Notes under the pieces: model-generated
Databases searched by the model: none
Seen by the model: only the letters and a program-made list of their open reading frames with translations
What the model was told of the DNA's origin: nothing
Program-made: the position numbers and the translations under genes
Source: JADHOX01 sp038120515
GTDB lineage: Bacteria; Pseudomonadota; Alphaproteobacteria; Rickettsiales; JABIRX01
DNA length: 58,728 bases
NCBI GenBank assembly: GCA_038120515.1
Contig: JAYOLW010000009.1
Coordinates: 1-58,728, forward strand
Direction of reading: 5' to 3'
Part shown: positions 17,803 through 27,100 of the stretch, in pieces
How the letters are laid out: every line of letters starts with the position of its first letter
How positions within the stretch are numbered: the first letter of the stretch is position 1

Positions 17803-18671
17803 CTACCGTGAGCTATTATTGAAGCGTAGCTAACAGAATGAGAGTAATCACCGGTAAGATCGCCAGAAGTTTTATAGGCGCATAATTTAAATTCAGTATT
17901 GTTATGACAAAGTTGCATTAATACTTCAATTGCGTAGCAGCCACAAATTGTTTGATTCTTTGTTCTAATGAACTTTTGATAACTTAATAAATCATTTTCG
18001 ATAATTGGCTGAATCGCTTTCATATCATGTTTTTCTATTTGTTCTCTCGTGCTACCATATGCTGGATTTTCAAAAGGGGTAAAATCGAAATAATCACCGT
18101 AATGAGTAAAATCACTACTTACTAAAACTAAAGTATCTTGATCAATTATTTGGGAAATTTGTGAGGCGATTGCATGTGATGCTTCAATTGATAAACTGCC
18201 AACTATAATCGGCACAATTGGAATATTGGGACATTGCCATTGTAAAGGCGGTATTAGCATCTGAATGCTATGTTCGGGTTTGTGAATTTGATCCTCAATT
18301 CTAAAAAAAGGATTTTCGAGCAGAGTTTTAACATCTGTTTTTAATAGCTTTGCTATTCCTATTGGGGTTTCTATAGCATCAAAATCTGTCACAATTGCTA
18401 AATTATTTTTAGCTGCGTAATGACAAGGTCCTAAAATGATGATTTTAGAATATTGATTTTGATCAATGTTAATAACTGCTTTCGCAAGTACATCACCAGA
18501 ATAAATATATCCTGCATGTGGGCAAATCATAGCTTTGATCTTAGCTTTGGATGCTGAACCTTGTAGCATCTCATCTAACATATTTTTTAACACATGCTTA
18601 TCTTTTGGATACCAACCATCATTACCAAGTTTTGATATTAAAATATTTTGGTCTTGTAAAAAGAAAGGCAT
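17796..18671 (-). CDS. amrB: MEMO-family protein (AmmeMemoRadiSam system protein B)
   Basis: This 291-residue protein is related to class III extradiol dioxygenases and to human MEMO1. The metal-site histidines are seen in MICPHAGYIYSGDVL, LGPCHYA and SSDFTHYGDY, and the conserved cysteine in CGCYAIEVL. It heads a two-gene unit with amrA and follows argG in the same direction after 53 bases, so the three may be one transcript. The MEMO fold can bind a metal ion; enzymatic activity is uncertain in the family. Confidence 0.9.
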   Translation of the reverse strand: MPFFLQDQNILISKLGNDGWYPKDKHVLKNMLDEMLQGSASKAKIKAMICPHAGYIYSGDVLAKAVINIDQNQYSKIIILGPCHYAAKNNLAIVTDFDAIETPIGIAKLLKTDVKTLLENPFFRIEDQIHKPEHSIQMLIPPLQWQCPNIPIVPIIVGSLSIEASHAIASQISQIIDQDTLVLVSSDFTHYGDYFDFTPFENPAYGSTREQIEKHDMKAIQPIIENDLLSYQKFIRTKNQTICGCYAIEVLMQLCHNNTEFKLCAYKTSGDLTGDYSHSVSYASIIAHGRW

Positions 18672-18724
18672 ATTAGCAAATTTTGTATATTAATTTGCTA
18701 ACAATAAATTTAAAAATTAACCAG

Positions 18725-19903
18725 TTAAAATTTTAACCTAAGTGCATTTAATTTTATAAAACCTTCTGCATCTCTTTGGTTGTAGTCTGATTCCTCAAAA
18801 CTAGCGAGTGCTGGATTGTAAAGCGAATATGGTGCCTTTCTGCCTGAGGTAAAAATTGCACCTTTATGTAATTTTAATCTTACCGATCCGGTGACATTTT
18901 TTTGTGAATGGTCAATAGCTGCTTGAAGCATTTCTCGCTCTGGTGAGAACCAAAAGCCATTATAAATAATTTTTGCATATCTTGGCATTAGCTCATCCTT
19001 TAAATGCATTGCTTCACGATCAAGGGTAATAGATTCAATTGCTCTATGAGCATGAAGTAAAATTGTTCCTCCAGGTGTTTCATAAACGCCTCTGGATTTG
19101 ATTCCAACATAACGGTTTTCAACAATGTCTAAAACACCAATGCCATGCTTGCCGCCAATTTTATTTAGTTGTTCAAGTAAATTTGCCGGAGATAATTTAT
19201 TACCATTTACTGCAATAGGATCACCTTTCTCAAAATCGATTTGAATTTCTTCAATCTCACTTGAGGCCTCGTTAAGAATTTTAGTTCTTCTTAGCATTGT
19301 TTGGTCAAATCCTTGCCAAGGATCTTCTAATGCATTACCCTCATATGAAATATGTAGTAAATTAGCATCCATTGAATATGGAGCTTCGTTTTCTTTATCT
19401 TTTGCAATTGGAATATTATGTTGTTTTGCATAAGCAAGCAATTTGGTTCTAGAGTTTAAATCCCATTCGCGCCATGGAGCAATAACGTTTATTTTTGGAT
19501 TTAATGCGTAATAACCAAGTTCAAATCTTACTTGATCATTACCTTTTCCAGTCGCCCCGTGGGAAACACTATCAGCGCCGCATTCTTTTGCAATTTCAAT
19601 TTGTCTTTTTGCAATTAATGGTCTGGCAATAGACGTGCCAAGTAAATATGTTCCTTCATAAATTGTATTTGCTCTAAACATAGGAAAAACATAGTCGCGT
19701 ACGAACTCTTCCTTGAGATCTTCAATAAACACTTGTTTTACGCCAAATTTAAGTGCCTTGGCTCTAGCTGGCTCTATTTCTTCACCTTGTCCTATATCTG
19801 CAGTAAATGTTATTACTTCAGCATTGTAAGTGTCTTGCAGCCATTTTAGTATAATGCTTGTATCTAAACCGCCTGAATAAGCTAAAACTACTTTTTTTAC
19901 CAT
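18725..19903 (-). CDS. argG: Argininosuccinate synthase
   Basis: This 392-residue enzyme ligates citrulline and aspartate with ATP to argininosuccinate. The N-type ATP pyrophosphatase P-loop is AYSGGLDTSIIL (residues 8-19). Other signatures are SHGATGKGNDQVRFELG, APWREW and the C-terminal SGRKAPYSLYNPALASFEE. The length is full. No argH, argF or carA/B gene is in the window, so the pathway context is not visible. Rickettsia and Ehrlichia species vary in holding this gene, and its presence indicates at least partial arginine synthesis or citrulline recycling. An intergenic region of 227 bases with divergent promoters separates it from the phosphatase gene. Confidence 0.96.
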   Translation of the reverse strand: MVKKVVLAYSGGLDTSIILKWLQDTYNAEVITFTADIGQGEEIEPARAKALKFGVKQVFIEDLKEEFVRDYVFPMFRANTIYEGTYLLGTSIARPLIAKRQIEIAKECGADSVSHGATGKGNDQVRFELGYYALNPKINVIAPWREWDLNSRTKLLAYAKQHNIPIAKDKENEAPYSMDANLLHISYEGNALEDPWQGFDQTMLRRTKILNEASSEIEEIQIDFEKGDPIAVNGNKLSPANLLEQLNKIGGKHGIGVLDIVENRYVGIKSRGVYETPGGTILLHAHRAIESITLDREAMHLKDELMPRYAKIIYNGFWFSPEREMLQAAIDHSQKNVTGSVRLKLHKGAIFTSGRKAPYSLYNPALASFEESDYNQRDAEGFIKLNALRLKF

Positions 19904-20130
19904 TTTGATTTTTGTTTAAATTGTTAAGAACTCACGCACAAAATCTCTCAAATTTTGTTAATTGCAATCTAAATGTAACATAAGCAACTAATTTTGAAAA
20001 CTAGTTGGTGATAAATTACCACTTGCTTTGTTTAGTTATAAGGGAAAATGTAATAAAATAAAAAAAAGGTTGTTTTATAAGCTATTGCAAATAATCTCTT
20101 GCTCTAAAGAATAAGTGATGGTGCGTAAAC

Positions 20131-20598
20131 GTGTTTAAAGTTTTGATCGTTTGTACAGGTAATATCTGTAGATCTCCTGTAGCTCATGCTGTGTTGGCAG
20201 GTTTAGTTTCTAAAAGTGATATTTTGCGAAATAAGGTAATTATAGATTCTTGTGGTACTCATAATTATCATGTTGGTTCCATGCCTGATTATAGGTCAAT
20301 CAAAGTTGCTCGTGATAATGGCTTCAATATTGAGCATTTAAGGGCTCGTGTGTTTTCTGATTCTGACCTTAATGCCGATTTGATACTAGGTATGGACAAA
20401 GGTCATGTAGCTCTTTTACGATCACAGTTCCCTAATATAGAAAATAAAGTTTTTTTATTTAGGGAGTATGCAGAAAACAAAAATTCCGATGTTGAAGATC
20501 CATATTATGGAAATTATGATGGTTTTGAAAAGATGTTTGCTGAAATAACAAATGCTATACAAATGATTATTTTTAGGCTTCAAGATGAATTAGGTTAA
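20131..20598 (+). CDS. Low-molecular-weight protein tyrosine phosphatase
   Basis: This 155-residue LMW-PTP/Wzb-family enzyme has the CX5R active site VCTGNICRSP (nucleophile Cys8, Arg14), the conserved SCGTHNYHVGS segment, GMDKGHVALL, and the general acid in EDPYYG (Asp123). It starts with GTG, as no other in-frame start exists. A candidate promoter TTGTTT-N17-TAATAA lies at 20028-20056. It is followed after 75 bases by the 1937-residue unknown gene in the same direction, so the two may be co-transcribed. The family acts on bacterial tyrosine kinases in capsule control, or as secreted phosphatases in pathogens. Neither a kinase nor capsule genes are nearby. Confidence 0.93.
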   Translation: MFKVLIVCTGNICRSPVAHAVLAGLVSKSDILRNKVIIDSCGTHNYHVGSMPDYRSIKVARDNGFNIEHLRARVFSDSDLNADLILGMDKGHVALLRSQFPNIENKVFLFREYAENKNSDVEDPYYGNYDGFEKMFAEITNAIQMIIFRLQDELG

Positions 20599-20673
20599 AA
20601 ATATTTCTGCTTTAGTTCGCATAGTAAATAATTTTTTTATACCTAAGGATTTTAGGTGTGTTTGAGGTAAATA

Positions 20674-23600
20674 ATGAGAAAAAAAGAGTTAAGTCTAGAA
20701 AAACCATTAAAAAAACAAAGACTAGATTATGAAAAACAAGGTCAGGAGGTAGAAGATGCTCAGAAGCTATATGAAGCTTGGCCTAAGGCTAAAAAGGGTG
20801 CGCCTAGGTCTAAAAAAGCTAGATTTGAGAACAGTCGGATGACTGATCCTAACTGTATTAGTTTGTTAACACGGTCTGAAGCAAAAGGCTCTTCTGGTGA
20901 AGGTTTAGGTTTGAATCAAATGCCAGAATTACAAGCTGACGATTTCAATTTAGAGCAAGTTCATGAGGATCAAGAAGATGAGCTAGAGAGCCCAGGTAAT
21001 AAAAGGTCTGTACAAGTGAGTTTTGGTGTATCTGATGACGGTTCTAAAGATAGCCAATTATCTGAAGTTTCATATAGCACCTCCTCAGAAGAGGATAAAA
21101 GTAATTCATCTGAAGAGGGTAGTTCGCAAAGCCCGTCTAGAGGAAGGCCTAGGTCGAATAGTTGTTCTAGCCCATTACTACCTAGTTCAATGACTGTTGC
21201 CGTAGCAACTACTCCAAAGGCTGGTAATGTTCGTGTCAAAAAAAATGAGCATGTTGTGGTAAGTGTTGAGGGTGATACACCTCATAAAAAAGAAAGATTA
21301 CAAACACTTCATACGTTGATGAGTTATTTGAGTTCTGTGTCCATAAAACGAGATCCTACTGATGTTTTTGATCCTTTTATGTCAACTCTATCAGTTTTAA
21401 TGCGGCTTGAAGTTGAGGCACCTCATGTATTATTTGGTCATAGACTTCTTCAAGAGGAGGCTTTAGTTGATTTAGTTAAAAATTACCCTAATCACCCTTT
21501 GTTAACAAAGCCAGCTCATATTGAAAAGTTAGGCGAGTTAACTAAAGATTCTGAAAAAAAAGATCTTGATATAAAAGAAATACTTTCTGTAATTGTAGCA
21601 AATCTGATTTGTCCAACTGAATCTGCTAATTGTCCTACAATTCCCTCAATTTCTGCAAGTAATTATTATGATGTTAGAAATTTAATGACAACATTAATGT
21701 TTTTAAGATCGTATGAAGCAATCCTGTCAAAAGCATTAGTATGCCCGAGAGAAAGATTGATTGGTGATATTCCGCAAAGGATTCATGTTGTAGCTCCTCA
21801 ACAAAATTCGGTTGGTTCGGCATCAAGTAGGGGCTCTCATAGTTCTTTGTTACCTCATACTGAAAATGCCTATGACCCTTCAGAAGAAATACCTCAAGCA
21901 TTTTCACTTGTATGTCATCGAAAGGGTGATCATAATACGCCAACATATATATTATCTTTAAAAAGTTTAATTGATGATATAGGTAAAGTTCGGTTTTATT
22001 TCTTTAAAAATAACGTCACAAAAGATGCGGTTTCACAAAGATCTCAAATGCTTGAAACTCAAGAATCAGATTTCAAAATTGATTTATATTCAAGAAGTTT
22101 TGCCTTAAAGACCCTTGCTGGTAAGAAAGATATAAGAGAACTTATTATTTATGAAGAGTTAGAGCATGCATTAGAATCTATAAGTTTTAAGATGTTTGAA
22201 GGTCCAACAATGGAAAAACAAGCATCGTTTGATTTTCCTATTTTTGAATCTAGTGAAGATATTGATGGTGTAAAAAATGTTACATTCCGTTTTAATGGCA
22301 ATATCAGAGAATCAGTTTCTAATCTAAGCAGTTTTGACCCAGGCTCAAATGACAAGTCTTTACCATATTATGATCCAGATCTTGTTGCTATATGGCGGCA
22401 TTTTATGGCTAATGACAACTCTGCATTAAATGATTTATTTCCAGCAAATATATTTGGGTCTTTAAATGTTAATCAAAAGCAACATAATTTGAAATTACTG
22501 TTGGCTTTGAGAACATGTCCAAAAGATATAGGCGGTGTATATTTGCTTAGAGATTTTATCTACACTTTGCGATTAGTTGATCATAAGCGATCAGACGATC
22601 GTGGTCCTGCTATTGACCAATTGTATAAAGATTTATTTTTGGTGGCTGATGATGCGGTAAAATTAAATTCCCGATCTCTGACCTCTAAGCCTTGTGCTGC
22701 TCAATGGGAGAATGGTGTAACTGCAATGTTTGCAAATAAGAAGGTGTTGCATTATCGAGCTAATTTTGACCAAGTTTTTAAAAGCTTTAAGTCTTTAGAA
22801 GTATCCCTTGCAGAACAAGACTACGCTAGTTTATCAGGGTTTTTTCAAACTTTTTTTGGAGATAGCTCTGATTTGGTTGCGAATAATTTTGTAAATGTTG
22901 TTATTAGCTCATGCCCAGACGAGGATGGTAGGTATAGATTTATTAAAACTTTTGTAAATTTTGTCGAGTTTAACCAAGAGTTAGCTTTGTGTTTGTTATT
23001 ACCATTAAATATTCAGGATAGAGTTTTTCAAGATAATACTGCCTTTACTCTGGAAACTCTTCTTGACACAGAGGCTAAGGATGGACATTTCAAATATTTG
23101 TATGATCATTTACATTTTGAATCTGCATATTTAGCTGAGTTAGTAAGATCATATGAGCAGGTTTTGCCAAAGATTGTGGATGCTTATGCAAAAATTTTTC
23201 CATCCTTATTTGAGACGACGTCTGAGTCTCCAGAAATGCAAAAGTTAGCTGATGACCTTAAAGAGTATATTTCTCGCCCAGATATGAAGGTTTATCGTCA
23301 GCAAGCGATTGCCAAATTAATAGAAACAAGAAATTCTAGATGTTTAATTCGAAATTATTTTGAAGATTCTGACAATTGTGAGTTACCATCACCAGATAGT
23401 TTTTATGCGAAAATGATGCACAGAACTCAGAGTGATACCCGTCTAGCAGATGCTTACAATAAAGGTTTGTTCCCAAGAATAATAGCTTATGTAAAGTTTT
23501 TGAATGCTATAGAAGAATTTGTAAATGCTCATGGTGAGTTAGTGATTCCTCGCGAGGTTTTAGATAGCATAGAATTTAACGAAATTCTTCAAGATTTTGA

Positions 23601-26487
23601 ATATGAAATGATGGAGCCAGTTCAGATATTAGAGCATTTATCGAACGTAAAGCGTGCTAGTGAGGATCTTCTAGAGCAAGAATGGTTACATAAAAAAAAT
23701 ATTGGAAGATTTACGAATCAGTTAGATCAATATATTGTAGGTTGTAAAATTATCAAAGAATTAGATGGTTTGTTATCAGGGCTTTCAGTTGATGATCCTG
23801 ATCTATTGAGAGAAATTAGAATTTTAATATTACAAACTGTTATTAGCGATGTTTCCATTGAAGGTAATTTACAATATGATGGTGTAGACATAGGCGAAAT
23901 TTATAATTTGTCTGATAGATTGTTGGTTTCTTTATCTGAGGCGGATATTGATGTTATAAATTCATTCAATTCGATGCCACATCCAGATAGATTTGTTACA
24001 TTTCTTTTAGATGGTGACCAAGGTAAGCTTGAATTATTTCCTTTCCTTGAGGCGCTAAAAGATAAAGGTATATCTAAAGAGGTATTAAAAGATCCGCTAT
24101 TTGCATCTATTATAAAGTGTTCGATGCCAAATTATCATCTTAAAGAAGATATAAAAGCTGATGTTTTGAGGAAAAGTAAGAAATCTTTGATCAAGCGTAA
24201 GGATCGTGCTCTAGCATTAAAAAAAGAGGTCACAGCAAGTCAGGGAGGGGAACTCGAAGAATCATTAAAAGATAGATTACAAGAAGTTGTTTCTGAGAAA
24301 ACCGCTTTTCTAGAGCAAGCTTTAGCTTCTAGTGATATGGATATTGCATCATTAAATGGAGCCCAAATAGATTATCGTATCAATAGATGGTATGATGCAG
24401 AATATGTTGAGATTGCTAAGTATGAAGGTGCAGCAGGTAGTTTCTTTAAACTATCTAATGATTCAGTTGTTAAAATTGAAAAATATTTAAGATTTTTAAA
24501 ATACAAAATTACTAAAATTGAAGCTGAAGAATGTCTAGAATTAAGTATTGCTCCTGATGTAAAATTATCATTTGCCCGAGATAATGGTGATTTTATTATC
24601 TCAAATGCTGATTTTGTGTTGTTACAAAAACAATTCGGATTCTATTTTAGTGATGGCTTGTATGGAGATACGGACAGGTTAGTTTTCGAGAGAAGATTGT
24701 GGCTGGATGAATATATAAGAGATCCAATTCCAGAAGCTGATAAAGCCAAAATACAAGAGTTGATCAAACAAAAATCTATTTTTAATATCAAAACATTGCT
24801 TGAACGACATCAGGCTGTTGCTTATGAATTTGCTCGTGATCGTGCTTTAGAGTTTTTAGCCACAGAAATAGATAATTTAGATTTGTTGTTAACTACAACT
24901 AATGATATGTTGATGAATTATTCGGCAACTATACCTGAAAAAGCTTTTGCCCTTGAGCTTGCTTTACTTGATCGCTTTAAAAAAGAAAAAAGCAAATATT
25001 ATTCTGTTTCAAATACAAATCTAATTGATTTCCCAGATTGTAGTTTTGATGGTGATAATGTTGAATTTACTTTCGATCAGATTAAACTTTTTATGAGTAT
25101 GGTTGGAGTGAAAGCTTCATATATAAAATTAGGGGATGATTCCGAGGTTGCTTTTGGTGCAGATTCGCACATTAAAATCAACTATATAAAGGATCAAGAT
25201 CGTTACACTGTTAGTACTGGAGAGTTAATAAGTCTTCCAAATGTTCGAACTGATGGACGCAAGTTGTATGTTCAAATGTTTATTTTGAATTTAAAAGCCC
25301 GTGATGAAGTTTTGGCTAAAAACCAACGTAACATAGATGGTTTTAAAAATAAGGTTGATGCAATTTGGACAGATTCTCGTATAGGAAATAAGAGCTTAGC
25401 CTTAAGACAAGCTAGAGAGCAGATGTTTTTAGATAATGCTGTTGCTAAAAGAGTCGATGATTCTTATATTTTCAATTCAGATATTTTCGATGAGTTGATT
25501 AACAAACTTGTAAAAAGGGGCTGCGAGTATGATAAAACCCAGCATACAATTGTTTTCTGGGCTTTAAATACTTCTATAGATGGTGATGAAGTTCCTGATG
25601 TACATGAAGTGAAATTTAACATAGAAGCAGATAACTATTCATTATCAAGCGAGGGGTTTGACACATTGTCATCTCATTTTGATCTTGAGTTTGATGAAAA
25701 TAAGTTAAAATTTTACTTTGGCACAACCAGCATAAATTTTTCATGCAAATTTAAGTCGGAAGATCATGTTTTGCAAAGGTTTTCAGATGAGCCTTATTCT
25801 TCGCTAACTTTACAAGATATTGTTAACAATAAATTTTATGATTCTTCAAATTTGCAAGGATTAGAAAATTTTCTTATTAGTTCATTTAATACAGAAGGTT
25901 TTGAAAAGATTAGTATTAAAAGAGATTTTATTTTTCTGAGAAGTAGAGAAATGTTAGAAGAGCTTAAAGGAATTGCTTTGTCCCTTGATTTTAGAGAAAT
26001 CTTTCAGTTCCTTGATAGTAAGACTCGTGTTTTTCATAGGCAAAAAAGTTATGGAATAAATTTTATTGAAGATCAATCTTCATTGTTACTTGATAAAGTT
26101 TTAAAGTTAGATAGTTGCCATCGATCTTTTAAAGAAAAAATAGATTTATGGACGTTGAAGGTTCAAGATCCTTCAGTTCTTCCAGATGAATCGCAAAGAC
26201 AAGATGTTAAAAGATTTATCAATCACATAAACATGTGGAATTTGACGGTGAATAATTTAAAAGATGAAATAAAAGAGCTAAAACTTAGAAAAAATTTGAT
26301 TTGGGATTCTTTTGCTATATCACAATTAGAAGGTGATGAAGTTGAACCTTGGCCTGGTCAGCAAGTCTCTTGGCTTGAGGCCGTTACCGATAACAAATTT
26401 GTTAAAGGGCTTGGAGAGGTTGATAGGTTGGTGAAGAAATCTTCGAGTGCTGAAGATTTAACATTTCATTCTTCATCTAGTTTTTGA
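20674..26487 (+). CDS. Giant 1937-residue unknown protein, effector-like
   Basis: I do not recognise a family. The first 215 residues are disordered. They carry basic clusters KKQRL (13-17) and KAKKGAPRSKKAR (38-50), which look like nuclear localisation signals, an acidic stretch, and a serine-rich segment (SEVSYSTSSEEDKSNSSEEG and RPRSNSCSS). The remainder is globular, mostly helical and charged, with no signal peptide or membrane segment. The C-terminal third holds three degenerate copies of a module of about 70 residues, best seen as DVKLSFARDNGDFIISNADF (from about 1296), IKINYIKDQDRYTVSTGELI (about 1499) and EVKFNIEADNYSLSSEGFDT (about 1645). The end is again serine-rich (FHSSSSF). GAGG at 20664 supports the start. 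It is very likely a host-directed or cell-contact protein, but this is inference. Confidence 0.8.
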   Translation: MRKKELSLEKPLKKQRLDYEKQGQEVEDAQKLYEAWPKAKKGAPRSKKARFENSRMTDPNCISLLTRSEAKGSSGEGLGLNQMPELQADDFNLEQVHEDQEDELESPGNKRSVQVSFGVSDDGSKDSQLSEVSYSTSSEEDKSNSSEEGSSQSPSRGRPRSNSCSSPLLPSSMTVAVATTPKAGNVRVKKNEHVVVSVEGDTPHKKERLQTLHTLMSYLSSVSIKRDPTDVFDPFMSTLSVLMRLEVEAPHVLFGHRLLQEEALVDLVKNYPNHPLLTKPAHIEKLGELTKDSEKKDLDIKEILSVIVANLICPTESANCPTIPSISASNYYDVRNLMTTLMFLRSYEAILSKALVCPRERLIGDIPQRIHVVAPQQNSVGSASSRGSHSSLLPHTENAYDPSEEIPQAFSLVCHRKGDHNTPTYILSLKSLIDDIGKVRFYFFKNNVTKDAVSQRSQMLETQESDFKIDLYSRSFALKTLAGKKDIRELIIYEELEHALESISFKMFEGPTMEKQASFDFPIFESSEDIDGVKNVTFRFNGNIRESVSNLSSFDPGSNDKSLPYYDPDLVAIWRHFMANDNSALNDLFPANIFGSLNVNQKQHNLKLLLALRTCPKDIGGVYLLRDFIYTLRLVDHKRSDDRGPAIDQLYKDLFLVADDAVKLNSRSLTSKPCAAQWENGVTAMFANKKVLHYRANFDQVFKSFKSLEVSLAEQDYASLSGFFQTFFGDSSDLVANNFVNVVISSCPDEDGRYRFIKTFVNFVEFNQELALCLLLPLNIQDRVFQDNTAFTLETLLDTEAKDGHFKYLYDHLHFESAYLAELVRSYEQVLPKIVDAYAKIFPSLFETTSESPEMQKLADDLKEYISRPDMKVYRQQAIAKLIETRNSRCLIRNYFEDSDNCELPSPDSFYAKMMHRTQSDTRLADAYNKGLFPRIIAYVKFLNAIEEFVNAHGELVIPREVLDSIEFNEILQDFEYEMMEPVQILEHLSNVKRASEDLLEQEWLHKKNIGRFTNQLDQYIVGCKIIKELDGLLSGLSVDDPDLLREIRILILQTVISDVSIEGNLQYDGVDIGEIYNLSDRLLVSLSEADIDVINSFNSMPHPDRFVTFLLDGDQGKLELFPFLEALKDKGISKEVLKDPLFASIIKCSMPNYHLKEDIKADVLRKSKKSLIKRKDRALALKKEVTASQGGELEESLKDRLQEVVSEKTAFLEQALASSDMDIASLNGAQIDYRINRWYDAEYVEIAKYEGAAGSFFKLSNDSVVKIEKYLRFLKYKITKIEAEECLELSIAPDVKLSFARDNGDFIISNADFVLLQKQFGFYFSDGLYGDTDRLVFERRLWLDEYIRDPIPEADKAKIQELIKQKSIFNIKTLLERHQAVAYEFARDRALEFLATEIDNLDLLLTTTNDMLMNYSATIPEKAFALELALLDRFKKEKSKYYSVSNTNLIDFPDCSFDGDNVEFTFDQIKLFMSMVGVKASYIKLGDDSEVAFGADSHIKINYIKDQDRYTVSTGELISLPNVRTDGRKLYVQMFILNLKARDEVLAKNQRNIDGFKNKVDAIWTDSRIGNKSLALRQAREQMFLDNAVAKRVDDSYIFNSDIFDELINKLVKRGCEYDKTQHTIVFWALNTSIDGDEVPDVHEVKFNIEADNYSLSSEGFDTLSSHFDLEFDENKLKFYFGTTSINFSCKFKSEDHVLQRFSDEPYSSLTLQDIVNNKFYDSSNLQGLENFLISSFNTEGFEKISIKRDFIFLRSREMLEELKGIALSLDFREIFQFLDSKTRVFHRQKSYGINFIEDQSSLLLDKVLKLDSCHRSFKEKIDLWTLKVQDPSVLPDESQRQDVKRFINHINMWNLTVNNLKDEIKELKLRKNLIWDSFAISQLEGDEVEPWPGQQVSWLEAVTDNKFVKGLGEVDRLVKKSSSAEDLTFHSSSSF

Positions 26488-26506
26488 ATAAAAATTGAAT
26501 TATAAA

Positions 26507-27100
26507 ATGATTGGATACATAAAAGGCAATATAATTGATATTTTAAACGAAAGCGTCATTATTGATGTTTCAGGAGTTGGCTATGAGGTTTTTCTGCCAC
26601 AAAGATTGTTTGGTGCTGTTAAAATAGGTCAAGAATATGGCTTTGTTATCTATACAAATGTAAAGGAGGATCAATTATCACTATTTGGTTTTGCAGATAA
26701 ATTAGATAAAAAAGTTTTCTTAGATTTGTTAAAAGTATCAGGGGTTGGTGCAAAAACTGCTTTGGCAATAATAGGTGCGTTTGATTCGCAAAAAATTATT
26801 GACGCAGTTTGCATTCAAGATGCTAAGTTATTCCAAACCATATCAGGAATTGGTAAAAAGGCATCTGAGCGAATAATTATGGATCTTAAAGATAAATTTA
26901 AAAATCTTGATTTTCCATTAGCTTCAAATATCCGCAACGATTCTTCAGTGGCTATCAATGATAATACAAGAGATGCAATTTCAGCTCTTGAAAATTTAGG
27001 TTATAACAAATCTCAAATTTTGAAAGCAATTGACAAAGTTTCAAATCAGGCAGAATCTCTTGAGGAGTTAATTAAGATGGGATTAAAAGAGTTAGTATGA
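26507..27100 (+). CDS. ruvA: Holliday junction DNA helicase subunit RuvA
   Basis: This 198-residue protein recognises Holliday junctions and loads RuvB. I chose the ATG at 26507 because the family starts with MIGYIKG; a TTG at 26495 would add four residues. The N-terminal OB fold is followed by helix-hairpin-helix motifs (LLKVSGVGAKTALAIIG and TISGIGKKASERIIMDLKDK) and the C-terminal RuvB-binding domain (DAISALENLGYNKSQILKAI). It begins 19 bases after the giant gene and overlaps ruvB by 4 bases. No ruvC is adjacent. Confidence 0.96.
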   Translation: MIGYIKGNIIDILNESVIIDVSGVGYEVFLPQRLFGAVKIGQEYGFVIYTNVKEDQLSLFGFADKLDKKVFLDLLKVSGVGAKTALAIIGAFDSQKIIDAVCIQDAKLFQTISGIGKKASERIIMDLKDKFKNLDFPLASNIRNDSSVAINDNTRDAISALENLGYNKSQILKAIDKVSNQAESLEELIKMGLKELV

